This document shows, in pieces, positions 1 to 4,369 of a stretch of DNA of 6,222 bases. The DNA comes from Patescibacteria group bacterium (GTDB lineage: Bacteria > Patescibacteriota > JAHJAL01), in NCBI GenBank assembly GCA_018814055.1, contig JAHJAL010000070.1, positions 1 to 6,222 on the forward strand. The letters are read 5' to 3'. The notes beneath the pieces are model-generated. The model saw only the letters and a list, made by a program, of their open reading frames with translations, did not search any database and was not told the DNA's origin. The position numbers were made by a program, and so were the translations under genes. Every line of letters begins with the position of its first letter. Within the stretch, counting starts at the first letter, position 1.

Positions 1-20
1 ACCCTATAAAAATTCTTCAT
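1..20 (-). CDS. Possible start of a further operon gene, cut by window edge
   Basis: Downstream of the polymerase gene on the minus strand there is an ATG at 20-18 preceded by AGGTGG at 29-24, a one-mismatch Shine-Dalgarno sequence. It opens a frame reading MKNFYR before the window ends. The 23 bases between the dinB stop and this ATG show no terminator hairpin, so the gene would be co-transcribed with dinB. Only six codons are visible, so nothing can be said of its product, and it may not be a gene at all. Confidence 0.3.
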
Positions 21-43
21 TTACCACCTATTTCCAGCTAGAT

Positions 44-1372
44 TTAGTTGCCAAACGCCACCCGATCAGAAATCTGTTCGCTCCACTCGTTTAAAGCCCC
101 ACGAACCACTGTAAACTCACCGTATTTATCATTGATCTTATCCATCGATCGCGTTATGCGGTCTTTTTTGAGTACATCATCAAAGAAACAAAGCTGCAAC
201 TTTTTGGTTTCCAGACCGCAAACGCTTACAAAAACCTTACTCACTTGGTCATGCAGAACCCTGCCGGCCAAATGCCCATAAACATGCCTAAATATCTCCC
301 AACTATCGTCAGTTGTCCGATCCATTTTTTCCTGCCTGGCAAAACCACCTCCAAAAGTATAACGCCATCCCACCCAGCAAACCTGGGCTGTTTTACCCCT
401 TTTACGCAACCTTCGGCCCATTTTTTCGCACAACTTCATCAAGATTCTAGCCAACTCATCCTTACTAGCCGTTTTTCTTAGCAAGGTGTAAGAATGACCA
501 ATTGACTTTCTCTTTTCTTCTTTGTTTACTATCATTTGATCAATCTCCAAACCATTTAGTCGCGACCATAGAAAATATCCCACCTTACCCATTTTTTTGA
601 GCAAAAATGAGGGCTTGGCGTACTTGATATCCAGTGGTTGAAAAATTCCCAACGCATTTAACTGTCTTTTCAAACCCCACGAAATTCCCCATATATCGAC
701 CAATTCCAACTGACCCAATATCTCATCAACATTTTTCTCATCAATCACTGTCAATCCATCCGGCTTCTTGAAATCCGACCCTGTCTTGGCCAGAAACTTA
801 GTCGGCGCCACTCCCACCGAACAAGTCAGCCAATCACCAACTTCCAGCTTGATCCTCTGCTTAATATTCTTGGCAATGTTGACCACATCGTCAACCTCGT
901 CATGTTCGTATACTTCTGCATTCCCATATTCATCCCCAGGGCGGGGCAACCCCGCCCCTACATCATCTTGTAATTTGCAATTTTTATTTTTTAATTTAAA
1001 CTTCAGAAAGCTCTCATCAATACTATATTTATCGATTTCATCCGTGTAATCCGCGAAAATATTATTGATCCTCTCCGTAATCACCCGATACTTGGTGGGA
1101 TCATCTCGTACCAGCACAATCCCCGGGTATTTCAACTTCGCCTCCCATACCTTGGTTCCCAGTCCAATCCCAATCTCCTTTGCCTCTTTGCTGGCAGCGA
1201 TAATCGTCCCTTTGGGATGCAAATAACTGCAAACCCCCAGCGGCCGGCCCCGCCAAGCCGGATTGGCTTGCTGTTCGCAAGTCGCAAAATAACTATTCAT
1301 ATCAATATGCATGATTAGTTTACGGCTCTGTGGAAAATTGAATAAATCATTTTTACCAAGTTTTAATTTCAT
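44..1372 (-). CDS. dinB: Y-family translesion DNA polymerase (DNA polymerase IV type)
   Basis: This is a low-fidelity DNA polymerase of the Y family, which copies past damaged template bases in the cytoplasm. With the start at 1372 it has 442 residues. The palm and finger motifs are HIDMNSYFA (catalytic D24, probable steric-gate F29) and YSIDESF (catalytic D119 and E120), followed by the family signature CSVGVAPTKFLAKTGSD near 184-200 and a little-finger domain. A probable beta-clamp binding motif, QLCFF, is at 393-397, followed by a tail as in Gram-positive UvrX-like polymerases. A frame extending to TTG at 1399 exists, but ATG at 1372 is preferred because AGGAGG lies 5 nt before it. Between the SIDE motif and the next helix the protein has about 28 more residues than E. 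coli DinB, including VGAGLPRPG (138-146) encoded by a GC-rich palindrome. All catalytic residues remain and the frame is open, so the enzyme is probably active. It is the second gene of the operon that begins near 1654. Confidence 0.95.
   Translation of the reverse strand: MKLKLGKNDLFNFPQSRKLIMHIDMNSYFATCEQQANPAWRGRPLGVCSYLHPKGTIIAASKEAKEIGIGLGTKVWEAKLKYPGIVLVRDDPTKYRVITERINNIFADYTDEIDKYSIDESFLKFKLKNKNCKLQDDVGAGLPRPGDEYGNAEVYEHDEVDDVVNIAKNIKQRIKLEVGDWLTCSVGVAPTKFLAKTGSDFKKPDGLTVIDEKNVDEILGQLELVDIWGISWGLKRQLNALGIFQPLDIKYAKPSFLLKKMGKVGYFLWSRLNGLEIDQMIVNKEEKRKSIGHSYTLLRKTASKDELARILMKLCEKMGRRLRKRGKTAQVCWVGWRYTFGGGFARQEKMDRTTDDSWEIFRHVYGHLAGRVLHDQVSKVFVSVCGLETKKLQLCFFDDVLKKDRITRSMDKINDKYGEFTVVRGALNEWSEQISDRVAFGN
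939..957. repeat. GC-rich palindromic (REP-like) element inside dinB
   Basis: The + strand reads GGGCGGGG, CAA, CCCCGCCC: a perfect 8-bp inverted repeat with a 3-nt loop, nearly all G and C in an AT-leaning gene. It is flanked by TCATC at 930-934 and again at 963-967. If this is a target duplication, element plus one copy equals 33 bp, exactly 11 codons, which would keep the frame. On the coding strand it translates as part of VGAGLPRPG. To one side (968-1000) lies a very AT-rich stretch with GTAATTTGCAATTTTTA, unlike the surrounding coding sequence. Palindromes of this shape resemble dispersed REP elements moved by RAYT transposases. No second copy occurs in this window, so its repetitive nature is inferred. 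Confidence 0.6.
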
Positions 1373-1376
1373 AAAT

Positions 1377-1383
1377 ACCTCCT
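1377..1383 (-). promoter_or_regulatory. Strong Shine-Dalgarno sequence of dinB
   Basis: On the minus strand the sequence reads AGGAGG, TATTT, ATG. This perfect anti-16S match with a 5-nt spacer fixes the dinB start at 1372 rather than at the in-frame TTG at 1399, which directly abuts the upstream stop codon and has no such signal. Confidence 0.85.
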
Positions 1384-1399
1384 GTTTATAAATTTCCAA

Positions 1400-1654
1400 T
1401 CAAAACGTTACTTCATCCAACATCCAACTCAATTTTTCTGTATCAAAACATAACTTGTATCCATTGTCATCTGTGTCACTTACATGAAAATAATAAAGTA
1501 AGCTATCCCCAACCTTTTTCTCAAACTGCAAATTCATCTGTTTGACATAAATCCTACGACCATTCCACACCAGGAGTAGGGGAGTGGTCTTTTCCCCAAA
1601 ACTCACCACCACCTTCACCCTTTCCTCAACTTTTGTCGAACTATTACTTAACAT
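1400..1654 (-). CDS. Small DUF6504-like protein, first gene of the dinB operon
   Basis: This small protein of 84 residues has no signal peptide or membrane segment. The visible pattern is a hydrophobic strand (VVVSF), PLLLVWNGRRIYV at about 25-37, YYFHVSD at 54-60 and a closing W77. That outline resembles the DUF6504 group, small proteins encoded next to ImuB or DinB-type polymerases, but the match is made by eye. It ends 27 nt before the dinB ATG, with no terminator between, so the two genes form one operon and it may assist the polymerase. The ATG at 1654-1652 lacks a Shine-Dalgarno sequence and lies inside an inverted-repeat operator. A GTG at 1618 has GAGG 5 nt before it and would give a 72-residue protein still containing the whole conserved part. 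The start is therefore uncertain, but the gene itself is well supported. Confidence 0.75.
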   Translation of the reverse strand: MLSNSSTKVEERVKVVVSFGEKTTPLLLVWNGRRIYVKQMNLQFEKKVGDSLLYYFHVSDTDDNGYKLCFDTEKLSWMLDEVTF

Positions 1655-1663
1655 AAGTGTTAA
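1648..1663. promoter_or_regulatory. Inverted-repeat operator 1 of the dinB operon
   Basis: The sequence TTAACATAAGTGTTAA is a 16-bp inverted repeat with 7-bp arms, one mismatch and a 2-nt centre. It covers the first ATG of the small gene ahead of dinB. It differs by a single base from the second copy 35 bp away, which argues for a shared DNA-binding protein rather than chance. A repressor bound here would block the start of the transcript. Confidence 0.6.
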
Positions 1664-1679
1664 TTATCTATCTAAATCA

Positions 1680-1709
1680 ATCTTAACACAAGTGTTAAAT
1701 ATATGTCAA
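1680..1709 (-). promoter_or_regulatory. Promoter of the small gene-dinB operon
   Basis: On the minus strand a perfect TTGACA -35 box (1709-1704) is followed after 18 bp by TAAGAT (1685-1680), which matches four of six -10 bases. Transcription would start near 1672. An alternative pair is TTGTGT with GATAAT 17 bp further on. That would place the RNA start inside operator 1 and favour the GTG start at 1618. Confidence 0.5.
1683..1698. promoter_or_regulatory. Inverted-repeat operator 2 of the dinB operon
   Basis: The sequence TTAACACAAGTGTTAA is a perfect inverted repeat, TTAACAC-AA-GTGTTAA. It overlaps the proposed -10 box at 1680-1685 and fills most of the spacer up to the -35 box at 1704-1709, a classic repressor position. 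Since the operon encodes a translesion polymerase, an SOS regulator such as LexA is a natural candidate, although the sequence matches neither the E. coli nor the Bacillus LexA box. Confidence 0.65.
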
Positions 1710-1737
1710 AACTTTCTTTCAACTATTTTCATCATAA

Positions 1738-1766
1738 TTCGTAATTCATCATTAGTAATTTATAAT
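1738..1766 (+). promoter_or_regulatory. Promoter of the two-component system genes
   Basis: A perfect TATAAT at 1761-1766 lies 35 bp before the kinase ATG, with a weak -35 candidate TTCGTA 17 bp upstream. The leader would be about 30 nt and has no Shine-Dalgarno sequence. The local sequence repeats GTAATT at 1741 and 1755 and is very AT-rich, so the -35 assignment is uncertain. Confidence 0.4.
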
Positions 1767-1801
1767 AAAGAAGAACACCATATACCACACAAATCTATAT
1801 T

Positions 1802-3025
1802 ATGTCCCCAAACATCTTTTTCTGGAACCAAATATTAGATATCACCGGCCGCAGCGCTATCATATTGATCATCGCCTTTGTCATCAGTCACTTGGTTATC
1901 AAAAACAATTTCAACATCGTCAAACCGGGACTAGTGGAAAAAATCTCCCTGGTACTGACCTTTATCCTCATCTACACCCTGACATTATTTTTCAACTACG
2001 GCGAAGAAAGATTATTGATATTTGATCTAGCACTGCCGATTATTATCGTTTCCGGCATTCTAGCCGGCCTCCAAGTTAGCTTCACTGTTTCTTTGGTCGC
2101 TTCCCTCATGCTCAAAACATTATTTCCACTATCGTGGCCCTATGCCATCCTGACTTTAGTTGCCGGTATTGTCAGTGGACTAATAAGCTGGATCCGTCAA
2201 AGCCATCGCAAAAAGATGGTCACCGCCGCTCTTTTGCAATTTGGATTTTCCATAATGCAAGTCGGTATTTTCTATTTCCTCGTTGAGGGCTACCTCTATC
2301 AAACATTATGGGCCAATATCATCTCCGTACTAATCGCTATCCTTACTCAAGTTACCAGCGTAGTAATTTTTCTATACATAATATATTCCATTATTCATTT
2401 CCAAAAACAGCAACAAACCATTTCTCATCATCATCAAGCTCGCCTCAAAACCCTCGAATCGCAGATCAATCCCCATTTTCTATTCAACTCCCTCAACACC
2501 ATCGGTTCACTTACCCGCACCAACCCGGCCAAAGCCCACGATCTTGTCATAGAACTATCAGCACTACTGCGAAGCAGTCTTAGAAAGCAGGGCAACTTGG
2601 TGCCACTGGTAGATGAAATCAAAAATATCGACAGCTATTTCACCATTGCCAAGGCCAGATTTGGTACGCGCGTCAAAATTACCAAAGATATACCCGATAT
2701 CTACAACAAATACCAAGTCCCCAATCTTATCTGGGAACCCATTGTCGAAAATGCTATAATTCACAACATAAGCACGCAGGACGAAGTCAAAGTTCATATT
2801 TGCGCCAAAAAAGACCGAAATCTTCTATACCTGATTACCCAAGATAACGGCCAAGGTATCCCCGAACAAACCATGAAACAAATCAAAAAAGCCAAAAAAC
2901 GACATAAACACCTTGGCCTCCCCAGTACATATAGCCGACTCAAAAACTTCTACGAACGCGACGATCTAGTCGACATCAACACTTCTCAAAAAGGTACTAT
3001 TGTCACACTTAAAATTCCCATTTAA
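1802..3025 (+). CDS. LytS/BtsS-type membrane sensor histidine kinase
   Basis: This is a 407-residue inner-membrane sensor kinase that autophosphorylates on histidine and passes the phosphate to the LytTR regulator encoded next. Hydrophobic segments run through about residues 15-33, 47-66, 73-105, 113-131, 147-162 and 170-200, consistent with the 5TM-5TMR_LYT input domain. A short linker leads to the His_kinase domain with INPHFLFN (phosphoacceptor H225), the N box WEPIVENAIIH (E316, N317), the nucleotide-binding DNGQGI (348-353) and HLGLPSTYSRL (370-380). There is no room for the GAF domain found in classical LytS or BtsS between membrane part and kinase core, so sensing probably happens in the membrane segments. 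The stimulus cannot be read from sequence. The start at 1802 fits the usual beginning of the membrane domain but lacks a Shine-Dalgarno sequence. It stops 24 nt before the regulator gene, so the two are one transcript. Which lytS-like subfamily it belongs to is not settled. Confidence 0.93.
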   Translation: MSPNIFFWNQILDITGRSAIILIIAFVISHLVIKNNFNIVKPGLVEKISLVLTFILIYTLTLFFNYGEERLLIFDLALPIIIVSGILAGLQVSFTVSLVASLMLKTLFPLSWPYAILTLVAGIVSGLISWIRQSHRKKMVTAALLQFGFSIMQVGIFYFLVEGYLYQTLWANIISVLIAILTQVTSVVIFLYIIYSIIHFQKQQQTISHHHQARLKTLESQINPHFLFNSLNTIGSLTRTNPAKAHDLVIELSALLRSSLRKQGNLVPLVDEIKNIDSYFTIAKARFGTRVKITKDIPDIYNKYQVPNLIWEPIVENAIIHNISTQDEVKVHICAKKDRNLLYLITQDNGQGIPEQTMKQIKKAKKRHKHLGLPSTYSRLKNFYERDDLVDINTSQKGTIVTLKIPI

Positions 3026-3049
3026 AACACCAATAAATGTTTTTATCTT

Positions 3050-3808
3050 ATGCTAAAAATAAATACCCTCATCGTCGACGACGAACAACCAGCCATCGAA
3101 GAACTATACTATCAATGCAGTCAATATATTGATAAAAAGAATATATACGACCTATCCAACCCCAAACAAACCACCAAAACCATCCAAGACCATGATATCC
3201 AGCTAATATTTTTAGATATCAACATGCCTTATATTTCCGGTATCAAGCTGGCCGGACAAATTGCCAAATTAGATAATCCACCCTACATTATATTCGTTAC
3301 TGCTTACGACGAATATGCCGTCAAAGCTTTTGAATTAAACGCTGTCGATTACATACAAAAACCAATCGACGCCAAACGTTTTGAGCAAACTATTGAGAAA
3401 ATCACCGACAAAATCAACAACCCCCAAAGCGCAAAAATTACCAAAAATAAAATTAAACAAACTACCCAATTCCTGGGCGGCAAGATCACTGCTGTCGGCA
3501 CCAATCCCAACGACCGTTATATTTTCAACCTCCAAGACATTACCCACTTCCACGCTGAGGGCCCGGTTGTCTTTGTTCATACTGGAAAGAAATGTTCCAA
3601 AAGAGTACATTATCAGCTGCAGGAATTAGAAAAAGCCCTTCCTGAAAACTTTGTCCGCGCTCACAAGTCGCATATTGTCAACACCGAACACATTTCCCGC
3701 ATGTATCTCTGGCAAAAATCTAATTATCAAATTGAACTCAATAACCAGGAAACCATTCCCGTCTCTCGCCGCTACTCCGCCCGAGTCAAAGCCAAATTAA
3801 ACTGGTAA
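3050..3808 (+). CDS. LytTR-family response regulator
   Basis: This 252-residue transcription regulator is phosphorylated by the kinase encoded upstream. The receiver domain (about 4-120) has the acidic pair D10-D11, phosphoacceptor D56 in LIFLDINMP, T84-A85 and K104 followed by P105. After a lysine-rich linker (about 121-142), the LytTR DNA-binding domain (about 145-250) shows FHAEGPVVFVHT, FVRAHKSHIVN (201-211) and the closing IPVSRRY, all typical of the family. LytTR proteins bind two short direct repeats spaced by about one helical turn, and exactly such a pair lies immediately downstream at 3812-3841, pointing to the small coiled-coil gene as a target. The ATG at 3050 is 24 nt after the kinase stop and has no Shine-Dalgarno sequence. 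The assignment is firm. The physiological output is unknown. Confidence 0.95.
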   Translation: MLKINTLIVDDEQPAIEELYYQCSQYIDKKNIYDLSNPKQTTKTIQDHDIQLIFLDINMPYISGIKLAGQIAKLDNPPYIIFVTAYDEYAVKAFELNAVDYIQKPIDAKRFEQTIEKITDKINNPQSAKITKNKIKQTTQFLGGKITAVGTNPNDRYIFNLQDITHFHAEGPVVFVHTGKKCSKRVHYQLQELEKALPENFVRAHKSHIVNTEHISRMYLWQKSNYQIELNNQETIPVSRRYSARVKAKLNW

Positions 3809-3811
3809 ATT

Positions 3812-3841
3812 ACCGTTTATCCCAAAAATCCAACCGCTTAT
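3812..3841 (+). promoter_or_regulatory. LytTR response-regulator binding site (direct repeats)
   Basis: ACCGTTTAT at 3812-3820 and ACCGCTTAT at 3833-3841 are 9-bp direct repeats with one mismatch, separated by 12 bp. The first fits the general LytTR half-site [TA][AC][CA]GTTN[AG][TG] at all nine positions. Written as 8-mers the pair is ACCGTTTA-N13-ACCGCTTA, close to the known E. coli BtsR (YehT) motif ACC[GA]CT[CT]A-N13-ACC[GA]CT[CT]A. The right repeat ends 10 bp before the proposed -35 box of the next gene, an activator position. No comparable pair was seen upstream of the kinase or the transpeptidase. Confidence 0.7.
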
Positions 3842-3869
3842 TTATAATCAATTAAAAAAGCGTTTTTTT
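3835..3869 (+). terminator. Weak intrinsic terminator after the response regulator
   Basis: CGCTT at 3835-3839 pairs with AAGCG at 3858-3862. Three further A-T pairs follow after one mismatch, with a 10-nt loop and then seven T residues. The stem is short and AT-rich, so termination would be partial. Its left arm lies inside the second LytTR half-site. Confidence 0.4.
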
Positions 3870-3880
3870 CTTTATATAAT
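3852..3880 (+). promoter_or_regulatory. Promoter of the coiled-coil gene
   Basis: A perfect TATAAT at 3875-3880 is preceded, after a 17-bp spacer, by TTAAAA at 3852-3857 (four of six -35 bases). Transcription would start near 3887, leaving a leader of about 35 nt that holds the ribosome binding site. A weak -35 box just downstream of a LytTR site fits an activator-dependent promoter. Confidence 0.55.
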
Positions 3881-3908
3881 AAAAATCGGTTATTAAGATA
3901 AATATATT

Positions 3909-3915
3909 AAGGAGG
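3909..3915 (+). promoter_or_regulatory. Strong Shine-Dalgarno sequence of the coiled-coil gene
   Basis: AAGGAGG lies 6 nt before the ATG at 3922. It is the best ribosome binding site among the plus-strand genes and contrasts with the kinase, regulator and transpeptidase genes, which have none, suggesting high translation once transcribed. Confidence 0.85.
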
Positions 3916-3921
3916 ACACTC

Positions 3922-4182
3922 ATGACCACCAAAACCAAGAAAAACATCGCCAAAGTCATATCCGACTACCAAATCTGGATCGCTGCTATCGAACAATACC
4001 TCGAAGATTACCGCATCAACAAAAAGAAGATAATTAATCAACTAAATTCGGTCAAAAAACAATTATCTCAGCTTGCCAAACTGAAATCCATCTTAGACAT
4101 TCACCAACAAATAGCTCACATCGACCAAACTCTCCAGAAAATCCAGACCCAACTGATTATTTCTCCCGTTTATTCTTCTTAA
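3922..4182 (+). CDS. Small coiled-coil protein, probable LytTR target
   Basis: The product is an 86-residue protein of unknown family. From about residue 8 to 78 it is almost free of helix breakers, with hydrophobic residues at heptad-like spacing (for example in VKKQLSQLAKLKSILDIHQQI). A long alpha-helical hairpin or coiled coil is therefore expected. The N-terminus is lysine-rich and the last residues (IISPVYSS) are non-helical. There is no signal peptide or membrane segment, so it should be cytoplasmic. It is a transcription unit of its own: a TATAAT promoter at 3875, a strong AAGGAGG ribosome binding site and a strong terminator at 4223. The direct repeats at 3812-3841 place it under the adjacent response regulator. 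The combination of start signals and flanking elements supports a real gene. No function is proposed beyond being a possible effector, for instance through protein-protein binding. Confidence 0.85.
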   Translation: MTTKTKKNIAKVISDYQIWIAAIEQYLEDYRINKKKIINQLNSVKKQLSQLAKLKSILDIHQQIAHIDQTLQKIQTQLIISPVYSS

Positions 4183-4222
4183 TCCTACTTTAGATTTCAT
4201 GGTTTTTAAAGCCGCTTTTTTG

Positions 4223-4259
4223 CCAAAAACCCCCGCAAACAAAATATGGGGGTTTTTGG
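4223..4259 (+). terminator. Strong intrinsic terminator after the coiled-coil gene
   Basis: CCAAAAACCCCC at 4223-4234 and GGGGGTTTTTGG at 4248-4259 form a perfect 12-bp stem with a 13-nt loop. The five C-G pairs next to the loop followed by five T residues give an intrinsic terminator about 40 nt after the stop codon. Because the A tract on the left mirrors the T tract, it could also act on the minus strand. Confidence 0.85.
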
Positions 4260-4289
4260 TATACGAAATACTCACACTTTGAAGAGTTT

Positions 4290-4334
4290 TTGTCTTTATT
4301 AACTCCTGCAAACATTATAAGATGTAAATATAAC
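4290..4334 (+). promoter_or_regulatory. Possible promoter of the transpeptidase-recR operon
   Basis: Two -10-like hexamers are present, TATAAG at 4316-4321 and TATAAC at 4329-4334, but neither has a convincing -35 box (TTGTCT at 4290 is 20 bp from the first). A promoter is expected here because a strong terminator precedes it. The exact position is not secure. Confidence 0.3.
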
Positions 4335-4369
4335 AATTAATTTATTATTAATCACAAAAACAACAAAAA

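Noticed and set aside
1370..1399. dinB start at TTG 1399, directly after the upstream stop codon
   Set aside because: ATG at 1372 has AGGAGG at 5 nt, and the nine extra residues lie before the conserved region.
44..1654. Plus-strand open frames opposite dinB and the small gene
   Set aside because: They lack ribosome binding sites and recognisable protein features, and the minus-strand frames have clear homology.
1656..1699. AGTGTTAAT and AGTGTTAAA as LytTR half-sites upstream of the kinase
   Set aside because: They are 35 bp apart instead of about 21 and fit the half-site poorly. Both are better explained as halves of perfect or near-perfect inverted repeats.
3885..3893. A third repeat ATCGGTTAT near the start of the coiled-coil message
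   Set aside because: Two mismatches to the half-site and a distance of 52 bp that does not fit helical phasing with the other two.
4208..4221. Small hairpin AAAG-CCG-CTTT before the strong terminator
   Set aside because: Only four weak pairs. The 12-bp stem at 4223-4259 explains termination better.
4335..4352. ATTAAT repeated on both sides of TTATT before the transpeptidase as an operator
   Set aside because: Simple AT-rich sequence in an A/T-rich leader, likely by chance. No second copy seen.
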